From: Planctomycetota bacterium
Lineage (GTDB): Bacteria; Planctomycetota; Phycisphaerae; UBA1845
DNA length: 5,803 nucleotides
Assembly: GCA_022566435.1 (NCBI GenBank)
Contig: JADFIX010000309.1
Coordinates: 1 to 5,803, forward strand
Reading direction: 5' to 3'
Position numbers and translations under genes: made by a program. The stretch's first letter is position 1. Every line of letters starts with the position of its first letter. The notes under the pieces were generated by a model that saw only the letters and a program-made list of their open reading frames with translations, did not search any database and had not been told where the DNA came from. This document shows, one piece after another, positions 1 through 5,705 of this stretch.

Positions 1-569
1 TGCATCGCCTGGACAAGAACACCACCGGGGTCATGCTCATCGCCAAGTGCGATGAGGCCCACTGGCGCATCGCGCTCCAGTTTGAACGCCGGACCGTGCG
101 CAAGGAATACTTCGCGATTTGCGAGGGATCGGTCAAGCTCGACGGGGATCGGATCAACCAACCGCTCGCGCCGCATCCGGAGACCACGCAAAGAATGGTC
201 CTGCCCGGTATCATGCCGCCTCGTCAGGCCATGTTCAAAGAGGCCATCACCGAGTACCGCGTATACGCTCACTATCGAGGCTTTACCACGGTCGATCTGT
301 TTCCCAAGACGGGTCGGACGCATCAGCTCCGCGTACACATGGCCTCCATCGGGCACCCGATGGTGGGGGATACGTTGTACGGCGGCCGACCGGCGAGCGA
401 GTTCGACCTGACGGGTAAGGGCGATACCGAACTGCTGATCGTGCACCAGGCGCTGCACGCGCGGCGATTGCAATTGGTGCACCCTATTCGGGAGAAGCCG
501 TTGGCGGTGGAGGCCCCGTTGCCGGCGAATATCCTGCAGGTCCTCGAATTGTTGGAGTCTGCGCGGTAG
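1..569 (+). CDS. RluA-family 23S rRNA pseudouridine synthase, C-terminal part (5' end outside the window)
   Basis: The frame is already open at position 3 and begins HRLDKNTTGV, the signature around the catalytic Asp of RluA-type pseudouridine synthases (HRLDxxTSG; Asp codon at 12-14). Later the frame carries FPKTGRTHQLRVHMASIGHP and VGDTLYGG, the conserved C-terminal core. Members of this family isomerise specific uridines in rRNA (or tRNA) to pseudouridine through that Asp. The 188 visible codons end at TAG 567-569. Typical members have about 300 residues, so roughly the N-terminal third, including any S4 domain, lies upstream. The internal ATG at 33 is not a start, since it falls after the catalytic motif. 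Which paralogue this is (RluA, C, D or a planctomycete-specific one) cannot be told from this part. No rho-independent terminator with a T-run follows. Confidence 0.93.
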   Translation, partial: HRLDKNTTGVMLIAKCDEAHWRIALQFERRTVRKEYFAICEGSVKLDGDRINQPLAPHPETTQRMVLPGIMPPRQAMFKEAITEYRVYAHYRGFTTVDLFPKTGRTHQLRVHMASIGHPMVGDTLYGGRPASEFDLTGKGDTELLIVHQALHARRLQLVHPIREKPLAVEAPLPANILQVLELLESAR

Positions 570-587
570 GGGTGCCGTGCGTTTTTG

Positions 588-611
588 CCACGAAGGCACC
601 AAGACACGAAG
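588..611. repeat. Dispersed intergenic repeat with internal CACGAAG direct repeat
   Basis: The stretch starts CCACGAAGGCACC and contains CACGAAG twice (589-595 and 605-611) around CACCAAG. I recognise this phrase from memory as a frequent intergenic motif in planctomycete and other environmental genomes; its function is unknown to me. It lies 19 bases after the rluA-type stop. GGTGCC at 571-576 can pair with GGCACC at 595-600 across an 18-base loop, but no T-run follows, so a terminator role is not supported. Confidence 0.5.
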
Positions 612-630
612 GGGGTTTTCGAAAGCATCA

Positions 631-829
631 TGTAGGGCGGGTTCCACCCAATGGCCCTAAGCTAAGGAAAGCGAGCGCATATCGTGCGTGCCTTGTTCGA
701 CGTGGGCGTTTGTTCATCGACTGGGAACCCGCCTTCTCCGTAGTGAAAACGGCGGATTTCGTCGCAGCCGTGCTTAGGTTTAGTGCCATTGGGCTCAGCC
801 CGACATCGGGCTGAAGACTCGCCCCACCC
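631..829. repeat. REP/MITE-like palindromic intergenic element
   Basis: Two arms face each other: 647-666 (CCCAATGGCCCTAAGCTAAG) and 773-793. The second arm, read in reverse complement, matches the first at about 18 of 20 positions with one inserted base. Outside the arms, TAGGGCGGG (about 633-641) faces a related CTCGCCCCA (about 819-826). A compact hairpin sits just outside the right arm: CAGCCCG 796-802, loop ACAT, CGGGCTG 807-813. No credible reading frame fills the roughly 105-base interior. The overall form is that of a non-autonomous or REP-like genomic repeat; no transposase of a matching type is visible here. Confidence 0.55.
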
Positions 830-832
830 GAC

Positions 833-889
833 GCTCGCGATACTGATTCGACAGCACCTGAGCGTCAGTACCGCGACTGTTAAGGAGCG
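833..889. repeat. Palindromic repeat, copy 1 of the TCGCGGTACTGA family
   Basis: GCTCGCGATACTGA (833-846) faces the reverse complement of AGTCGCGGTACTGA (865-878), with 11 of 14 positions paired and an 18-base loop. The segment 857-889 recurs in the opposite orientation at 4195-4227, where 30 of 33 bases match after reverse complementing. No coding signal is present. This looks like a dispersed extragenic palindrome of this genome; I recall similar strings from planctomycete genomes. Confidence 0.65.
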
Positions 890-931
890 GCCCGCTCTGT
901 TCATGTAGAATCAACGATGGCCGTACATTAG

Positions 932-944
932 CCCAAGTTAGACA
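932..944 (+). repeat. Left terminal inverted repeat of the IS (transposase 3' side)
   Basis: CCCAAGTTAGACA is the exact reverse complement of 2989-3001. It marks the end of the element nearest the transposase stop codon. Confidence 0.8.
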
Positions 945-1005
945 GTTGCGAGACGATATCGGCCTTGGCGATGCCGTAAGGGCGGTTTAAGCGTGAAAGT
1001 CTTCA

Positions 1006-2817
1006 CTACATTTGTAGCGCGTCTTCCATGTACTTCAGGCGCTGGGGGAGCGTCAATCCCAATCGGTTCAGCAAGACGCGCTGCGCTTTGTCCGGCGTTG
1101 TGACGCAGCGAACCCGTACGGTCTTGCCGGGGCGTCCGTGGCTCCCCGCCGTGGGAAGCACGAGGTCACCACTCTTGATCATCGCAAGCTCCTGGATCAG
1201 CGTTCGCGGTGCATCGCCGAGGCCGGCCCGGTTCATCCACTGAGCCAGCGTCTTCCATAGTACGTAAGCCAAGAAGCAAATCAGTATGTGCGCGAGAACG
1301 CGTTTTTCCTTGTGGTGCCAAATAGGGCGAATCTCCAACTCATCCTTTGTGATTCGAAACGCCCACTCCGCCTCGGTGAGCTGAATATAACGCTTCCAAA
1401 GCTTGGCCGGGTCCGTCTCGGTGAGATTCGTACGAAGTAGGTAACAGCCTTCGGAGATGGACTGCCAATCACTCCACTTCGTGTTTCGCGTCCACGTAAT
1501 GGACAGACGCTTCTTCTCCTTCGGTTTGGAGACAGGTTTAATCTTTACGGAGAACGCGCTGGCCGCCCGCCAGTATCGTTGGTTGAGGCGACCCAGCCGC
1601 TGATTGGCGATCGCTTCATCCTTCAGACGTCCGGACTCCGCTGATGCCTGCAACTTCATAAGCCCTGCCTCCATGCGTTCGACGAAACGATCGTGCATGG
1701 GTTCAGGCTCCCGCCTTGGTCGCCTTCACTCTTTCTTTTGTCGATCCTCGCTCCGGGCGAGGATAAACGTTTCATCGCCATCGGGGCCTTCGACCAGCTT
1801 CACCTGAACGCCGTCTTGGGCTTGGTGCCAATCCTTGTCGGTGAGATACTTTTCAAACTGACGGAGCATAACCTTGGGTGTTCCCACGATGTAGGAAGCG
1901 CCCTTCTCGCGCAGGAACTTCAGATTGGCTTCGCTGACCATGCCGCGATCCATCACCCACACTCGGTTGGCTTGGCCGTATTTCTGCTCCATGGCGTTGA
2001 CGATCGTTTCGACCGTGGTCGAGTCGTGCGTGTTGCCGTCGAACACTTCATAGCCCAGAGGCATGCCCTCTTCGGTCACGACCAGGCCGATGCACACTTG
2101 CAGGCAATCGGAACGGTAGTCCCGAGAGTACCCGTGCTTGGCCATCGGGTTGCCGGCGCATTGGCCCTCGAAGTACGTGCTGGTGATGTCATAAAGCAAT
2201 AGGTCGTACTTCAGGTCAAACAGATTCCCCAGACGATCTTTGAGATGCTTCTCGAGTTCTTCTTTGTGCGGCAAGAGGGCGTCCAGGCCTTCGTAAAGAC
2301 GTCGTGTGTGGACCCGTTCCACCGGTACGCCGAGCAGGTCTTCCAGGGCTGTCCGGCGATACCACGTGTCCGCGATGTGGAGTTCACTGGACGGCTCACA
2401 GAAACGGGCCATGGTCAAGATCGCTGCCACGATCGGCCAATCGACCTCTTCACGTCCCGATGGCATCAGCTTGGTAAGTAACTTGTCGAGCTCCAGAAGA
2501 CGCCACAATCCCAGGCCCAGCCAGGCGTCGCCGAAGTCGCGCATCCGTTCAAGTTGAACGCCTTTGATGCGAACAAGTTCCACATCATCTTCGGGTTCGG
2601 AAAAATGCGGGGGATCGAACAGCGTAGGCGAAGGCCGGTCCTGACGATCCATGCGCCGCCCCAATTGAGCCCAACCGTTACGTTCACTCTTCTTGAGTTC
2701 ACCCAAGTAGGCTACGATCTTTTGACGGGAACCCCGAGCCGGACGGATTGATTCCACCAAAGCCCAGTAGGTGTGTCGTTTACCGTTCTTTCTTCGTTCG
2801 TACCGTCTCAAAAACAT
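1006..2817 (-). pseudogene. IS1634-family DDE transposase interrupted by one in-frame TGA
   Basis: Read on the minus strand from ATG 2817, the frame gives 363 residues, TGA at 1728-1726, nine further codons (RRPRREPEP), then ATG 1698 and 230 residues to TAG 1008-1006. Both parts lie in the same frame, so the full product would be about 603 residues. The N-terminus (MFLRRYERRKNGK, then YWALVESIR and VAYLGEL) is typical of the IS1634 group. Catalytic Asp 210 sits in LLLYDITSTYFEG and Asp 290 in WVMDRGMVSEAN. The Glu lies beyond the stop, in YIQLTEAEWAFRITK, which fits the IS4 signature Y-2-x-3-E-6-K with Leu in place of Arg (Glu about 484 in full numbering). The TGA therefore splits the DDE triad and most likely kills the enzyme. 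Because both halves still read well, the damage looks recent. The basic, Pro-rich nine-codon linker may also be a small insertion. A GGGAG lies 9 bases before ATG 1698, so separate translation of the second part is conceivable but would not restore the active site in one chain. Confidence 0.9.
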
Positions 2818-2818
2818 C

Positions 2819-2857
2819 TGCGATCCATCGCATTCGTAGGCAAGACTCTTCTACGAA
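2819..2857 (-). promoter_or_regulatory. Two adjacent palindromes in the transposase leader
   Basis: TGCGATCCATCGCA (2819-2832, 6-bp arms with 2-base centre) ends one base before the ATG on the minus strand. It is followed without a gap by TTCGTAG (2833-2839), an 11-base spacer and CTACGAA (2851-2857). In the minus-strand transcript these could form hairpins, and the only purine-rich GGAT near the ATG falls in the centre of the first. Some IS elements hide the transposase start in structure to block expression from outside transcripts; whether this one does is inference. An operator for a repressor is an alternative. Confidence 0.35.
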
Positions 2858-2988
2858 AAGGATGGCACAGAAAAGCGAACTTGCAAGCAACTTGGTCTTC
2901 ACTACATCCGCATTTCGCCGTACACACCGCCGTAGCACATGCGAAAACAAAGATCTGTACGCGAAAAAAGTCGCAAAATCGTGAAAAG

Positions 2989-3001
2989 TGTCTAACTTGG
3001 G
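2989..3001 (-). repeat. Right terminal inverted repeat of the IS (transposase 5' side)
   Basis: TGTCTAACTTGGG is the exact reverse complement of 932-944. It ends the IS; group II intron-like sequence starts within a few bases (TAGCCGAACCGC from 3003). Confidence 0.8.
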
Positions 3002-3002
3002 G

Positions 3003-3230
3003 TAGCCGAACCGCAAGGGTGTCCGTCGTGAGGCGGAATCTGAAGGAAGCGGTAGGCAAACTCCTGGCCCGAGGAACACGAACTGCATACGAGGCGTCGT
3101 CTTGGTGGGCGAGAGGGCCAATAGACTTGAAGCCCAATGTCATCCGGACCGAGTCGGCGTATATGCGGCGGGTATGTGGGAGGAAAGTCACGCGTCTTAC
3201 CCTGAGAGATCTGCCGCCCTGCCCACGGGC
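3003..3230 (+). ncRNA. Group II intron ribozyme fragment (domain I to III region), truncated
   Basis: From 3003 the sequence carries phrases I recognise from bacterial group II introns: GCCGAACCGCAAGG, then GTCCGTCGTGAGGCGGAATC and TGAAGGAAGC (3021-3050), GAGGAACACGAACTGCATA (about 3071-3089), AAGCCCAAT (about 3129-3137), GCGGCGGGTATGTGGGAGG, and CTTACCCTGAGAGATCTG (3196-3213). TCCGTC/GGCGGA (3022-3027/3032-3037) forms a stem with a GTGA tetraloop, and GGGTA/TACCC can pair around 3171-3202. In an intact element the reverse transcriptase/maturase gene and then domains V and VI would follow on this strand. None is present, and no 5' GTGYG-type start is seen because the IS begins at once upstream. 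The reading frames that cross this region are by-products of ribozyme sequence. The fragment cannot splice. The right boundary is approximate, where I stop recognising intron phrases. Confidence 0.7.
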
Positions 3231-3319
3231 TAGATGAGATCGTATACCGTGAGCGACACATAGCCGACGGAGCCAGTCATCGCGTCTACGGAACCGTCTG
3301 GGAAGCCACCCAAATCTCC

Positions 3320-3466
3320 ATGACTGATAAGGACGGGTTGCTCTTGGCGGCGACGCAAGGAATACGTAAGAACATCGACGAGTTTTGTCGAGATCTTCGC
3401 TTGGCGAAGAAGATCGAAGCCAACCTACCAAAACCTGCCGACAATGGCGACTCCGACCAGGAATGA
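3320..3466 (+). CDS. Doubtful small hypothetical ORF, 48 codons
   Basis: ATG 3320 to TGA 3464-3466 encodes 48 residues starting MTDKDGLLLAATQGIRKN and ending with an acidic tail, GDSDQE. The frame is open upstream to 3206 ([25 protein letters not shown]), so it could also be the C-terminal remnant of a gene cut by the mobile DNA to its left. No clear ribosome binding site precedes the ATG; the nearest purine stretch (GGGAAG) is about 14 bases away. The middle (FCRDLRLAKKIEANL) has amphipathic helix character, with a DNA hairpin (CTTCGC/GCGAAG, 3395-3409) inside it. I do not recognise the protein. The rest of 3231-3556 holds nothing else I can name except the hairpin at 3530-3548. Confidence 0.22.
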   Translation: MTDKDGLLLAATQGIRKNIDEFCRDLRLAKKIEANLPKPADNGDSDQE

Positions 3467-3529
3467 CGCTTTTCCGAAGTGCCCTAGCGATGGCACTCGC
3501 CGACCTGAGTAACTATACTAGCATCGTAG

Positions 3530-3548
3530 GGTGCCTCCCCGACGCACC
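3530..3548 (-). terminator. Weak hairpin downstream of the acetyltransferase gene
   Basis: GGTGC (3530-3534) pairs with GCACC (3544-3548) over a 9-base loop, 8 bases beyond the TAA of the minus-strand acetyltransferase gene. No T-run follows on either strand, so intrinsic termination is doubtful. The string GTAGGGTGC...GCACC also resembles dispersed intergenic palindromes and may simply be one. Confidence 0.25.
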
Positions 3549-3556
3549 AAATCTGT

Positions 3557-4048
3557 TTATGAATCGCCATCCGCCAAGCGCTCGAGCGCGTCGCCGGTCA
3601 CGCGGTAGACCGTCCAGTCGCTCATCGCCTCCGCGCCCAGCGATTCGTAGAAGTGGATCGCTTTCTCGTTCCAGTCGAGGACCGACCACTCGAACCGGCC
3701 GCACTTTCTTTCGACGGCCAGCTTGGCGAGGTGGCGCATCATGGTCTGACCGATTCCCTTACCGCGGTAGGCGGGACGTACGAACAGGTCCTCCAGGTAG
3801 AGACCGGGGCGGCCGAGACACGTCGAGAAGTTGTGAAAGAAGAGGGCGAAGCCGGCGGGCTCGTCCGCCCAATAGGCGAGGACGGCGTCGACCTTGGGGG
3901 TGGCACCGAAGAGCGACTCGTGCAACAGTTCTTCCGTCGCGACCACGCTGTCCGTGAGTTTTTCGTACTCGGCCAGCTCGTGAATGAACTGAAGAACGAG
4001 CGGCACATGGGCCGGCTCGGCCGGTATGATTCGCAATTCGTTGGGCAT
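3557..4048 (-). CDS. GNAT-family N-acetyltransferase, spermidine/spermine (SSAT)-like
   Basis: The 163-residue product is a single GNAT domain of full family length. It transfers acetyl from acetyl-CoA to an amine, presumably in the cytosol, as no signal peptide is seen. Visible marks are the N-terminal segment FIHELAEYEK (21-30), LYLEDLFVRPAYRGKGIG (83-100) with the acetyl-CoA pyrophosphate loop R95-G-K-G-I-G100, and W126NEKAIHFYESLGA, in which Tyr134 matches the position of the general acid Tyr of SSAT enzymes. The order of motifs resembles human SSAT closely, but bacterial relatives also act on thialysine or other small amines, so the substrate is open. I chose ATG 4048 rather than the TTG one codon earlier because AGGAG lies 6 bases before it. 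The gene stands alone: IS debris is downstream and a 334-base repeat-filled gap is upstream. Confidence 0.88.
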   Translation of the reverse strand: MPNELRIIPAEPAHVPLVLQFIHELAEYEKLTDSVVATEELLHESLFGATPKVDAVLAYWADEPAGFALFFHNFSTCLGRPGLYLEDLFVRPAYRGKGIGQTMMRHLAKLAVERKCGRFEWSVLDWNEKAIHFYESLGAEAMSDWTVYRVTGDALERLADGDS

Positions 4049-4054
4049 CAAGAG

Positions 4055-4059
4055 CTCCT
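4055..4059 (-). promoter_or_regulatory. Ribosome binding site that favours ATG 4048
   Basis: AGGAG on the minus strand is 6 bases from ATG 4048 but only 3 from the in-frame TTG at 4051-4049. This supports the ATG as the start of the acetyltransferase. Confidence 0.6.
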
Positions 4060-4194
4060 CGCGCCGGACATGCCGGCGCTTCGCTTGGGCATGGCACCCA
4101 GACGCCGATTAACGGGACGGCTCGGATTCAGGCTGTGTGATTCGCGCTACGAGTATACGAAAGAAGCGTACGTCGGGCGCGGTGGACAATCAAA

Positions 4195-4334
4195 CGCTCC
4201 CTCACAGTCGCGGTACTGATGCTCAGGAAGCGTCGCCTTCACGCTCCCTATCCGATCGTGCTTCAGGGCTCATTCGTACGCCCTATTCGGTAGCACGAAT
4301 TCGGTCGCCTTTCAGTACGGCGAGCGTGAGCGAC
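4195..4334. repeat. Palindromic repeat, copy 2 of the TCGCGGTACTGA family, with inverted ends
   Basis: The left arm 4195-4219 and the reverse complement of the right arm 4312-4334 agree at 16 of the 19 bases nearest the inner TACTGA end. Positions 4195-4227 are a reverse-complement copy of 857-889 (30 of 33). A second pairing within the unit joins 4232-4246 and 4322-4334 (GAGCGTGA then GCGAC, two-base gap). The interior has no convincing reading frame. The whole lies in the gap between the acetyltransferase and the propeller gene and has the shape of a short non-autonomous palindromic element. Confidence 0.6.
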
Positions 4335-4353
4335 CCGGTTTTTGGTCAACCGG
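4335..4353 (-). other. Hairpin just downstream of the propeller gene
   Basis: CCGGTT (4335-4340) pairs with AACCGG (4348-4353) over a 7-base loop, 29 bases after the TGA of the minus-strand propeller gene. It lacks a T-run, so it is at best a weak transcript end; it may belong to the adjoining repeat at 4195-4334. Confidence 0.3.
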
Positions 4354-4382
4354 CATATTTGAGGTTGGCGATACTACGGATC

Positions 4383-5705
4383 TCAGCCCAGATCAAGGGC
4401 CATGATCCGCTCCCGGTCGCGAACGAAGAGCGTGGTACCCACCAATGTCGGTGCCGCCCAGGAATAGCGCTTGGTGATTGTGCATTTGGATAGCACCTTC
4501 AAGCCCTCCGGGGACACGGTTGTAAGAGCGAGCTGGCCGTCCTCGTCCAGGATGATGACCTTGCCGTCGGCGAGCACGCAGGTGAATTTCGCAAACCCGC
4601 GCTTTCGCCAAACGACTTTGCCGGTATTGAGGTTCATGCAGGCGAAAAACGCCGGGCCGGAATCTCCGCTCGAGCCATAGACGTAATCGCCGATCCGCAC
4701 CGCGTTGGCGTGATGGATGCGCATCTTTCGCGAGTACCAGAGTTCTTCCGGCACGGTCTTTCCGTCCTTCTTCGTCAGTTTGATCAGCCGGCTGCCGGAG
4801 TCGTAGGCCGAGGAGCAGAAGATCAGATCGTTCCCGTTCCAAAGCGGCGTCGGAAAGTTCGCGCCTTCGGGCTCGAATGCATGGTGCCATAGGAGTTCAC
4901 CGTTGGATGGATTCACGCCCATCATCTCCTTGTTCATCACGAAGACGAGCTGCTCCTCCCCGGCGAACTCGATCAGGATCGGCGAGGAATGGGTGATTTC
5001 GTAGTCCTGGTTCTTCCAAACAACGTGGCCATCCTCGCGATCGAACGCGATCAGGGTCTGTCCCTCGGGCTTTTCGCTCGCGGAATCTTTTTCCTCGGAT
5101 TCTCCATCGCCGTCGTCGTCGTCGCGTTTGCGATCCACGGGGACGATGATCGTATTCTTGTAGGCAATGGGGCTGCAACAGTAGCCGCGTCCGGGAATCG
5201 GTGCGTTGAAATCGGCCGGGAGATCATGCTTCCAGATAACCTTTCCCGTCTTCTTGTCGAAGCAATGCAGGACGGCGTTGGTTCCGATCGAGTAGAGGCG
5301 ATCACCGGACAGGAGCGGTGTGGAACTCGGTCCCGGTCCGAATTGCTTCATCAGGTCGGTAAACGGGGAGACGTTTTTGTGCTCCCAGAGGGTCTTGCCG
5401 GATTGGGCGTCGAGGGCCACGGTGAATTCGTCCTCGTCGACGCGGTACATGGTGTAAAGCACGCCGGCATCCACCAGTATGGTCGAGTACCCGTCTCCGA
5501 GCTCCCGGTCCCAGAGCTTCGTCGGGCCGCCCTCGGGCCACTTGTCCGCCAGGCCCTGCGTCTCGACCTTGAAGTTACGCTGCGGCCCGCCCCATTGAGG
5601 CCACTGCGCGGAGGCGGAGTCCGCGAGGACACACCCGACACCCAAGCCCACGACGCACGCGCAGACGGAACCGTCCAACCGCCGCACCCTCTTTCGCCGT
5701 TTCAT
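4383..5705 (-). CDS. Exported PQQ-like beta-propeller repeat protein
   Basis: The product has 440 residues. A signal peptide is clear: basic MKRRKRVRR, a hydrophobic stretch about 14-28 (VCACVVGLGVGCVLA), and a likely cut after ASA at residue 33, so the protein should leave the cytoplasm. The mature chain starts QWPQWGGP, a typical opening of planctomycete PQQ-like proteins. Blade motifs of the form D-x-x-[TS/D]-G-x-x-x-W recur: DAQSGKTLWEHK (99-110), FDKKTGKVIWKH (149-160), FDREDGHVVWKN (221-232), VNPSNGELLWHH (264-275) and LNTGKVVWRK (359-368). These fit a propeller of the PQQ-dehydrogenase/BamB type. No catalytic dehydrogenase residues or haem motif are evident, so a binding or scaffold role is likelier than PQQ chemistry. 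A strongly acidic loop (about 195-213, DDDDGDGESEEKDS) interrupts the regular repeats. ATG 5705 has AGAGGA 9 bases upstream. The specific function is unknown. Confidence 0.88.
   Translation of the reverse strand: MKRRKRVRRLDGSVCACVVGLGVGCVLADSASAQWPQWGGPQRNFKVETQGLADKWPEGGPTKLWDRELGDGYSTILVDAGVLYTMYRVDEDEFTVALDAQSGKTLWEHKNVSPFTDLMKQFGPGPSSTPLLSGDRLYSIGTNAVLHCFDKKTGKVIWKHDLPADFNAPIPGRGYCCSPIAYKNTIIVPVDRKRDDDDGDGESEEKDSASEKPEGQTLIAFDREDGHVVWKNQDYEITHSSPILIEFAGEEQLVFVMNKEMMGVNPSNGELLWHHAFEPEGANFPTPLWNGNDLIFCSSAYDSGSRLIKLTKKDGKTVPEELWYSRKMRIHHANAVRIGDYVYGSSGDSGPAFFACMNLNTGKVVWRKRGFAKFTCVLADGKVIILDEDGQLALTTVSPEGLKVLSKCTITKRYSWAAPTLVGTTLFVRDRERIMALDLG

Larger units (their letters stand above)
932..3001 (-). 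mobile_element. IS1634-family insertion sequence (IS4 superfamily), about 2.07 kb
   Basis: A single long transposase frame on the minus strand (2817-1006) is enclosed by perfect 13-bp inverted repeats, CCCAAGTTAGACA at 932-944 and its complement at 2989-3001. They lie 61 bp beyond the transposase stop and 171 bp before its start. The size suits the IS1634 group. The match weakens beyond 13 bp but TT follows one mismatch on both sides, and TA precedes one mismatch outside. I find no clean 5-6 bp target duplication: the left flank ends CATTAG and the right flank begins GTAGCC, sharing only TAG with a one-base offset. The exact ends could therefore be a base or two out, or a flank may have been lost. 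The right end directly adjoins group II intron-like sequence. Confidence 0.85.

Noticed and set aside
1006..2817. Two separate transposase genes, or TGA decoded as selenocysteine or by readthrough
   Set aside because: Both parts lie in the same frame and together give one standard IS1634 domain order. There is no reason for selenocysteine in a transposase linker, and a single nonsense change is the simpler account.
3392..3415. Hairpin CTTCGC-TTG-GCGAAG as group II intron domain V
   Set aside because: Domain V is about 34 bases with a catalytic AGC triad, a bulge and a GNRA loop. This stem is shorter, has a three-base loop and lacks those features.
2748..3431. Long overlapping frames on both strands (for example 2773-3237 plus, 2808-3431 minus) as genes
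   Set aside because: They run across the IS end and the intron-like RNA without regard to the boundary. Their translations are Arg/Ser/Pro-rich with no domain, and they overlap each other.
3385..3957. Plus-strand frame opposite the acetyltransferase gene
   Set aside because: Its translation is Arg-rich and repetitive, the usual antisense shadow of a GC-rich gene; the minus strand encodes a clear GNAT domain.
4152..4157. TATACT on the minus strand as a -10 box for the acetyltransferase gene
   Set aside because: It is about 100 bases from the start codon and has no acceptable -35 hexamer at 16-18 bases spacing; hexamers like this occur by chance.
857..4227. Composite transposon bounded by the 33-bp inverted copies
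   Set aside because: The copies are parts of short palindromic repeats, no transposase or target duplication is tied to them, and the interval includes an ordinary acetyltransferase gene.
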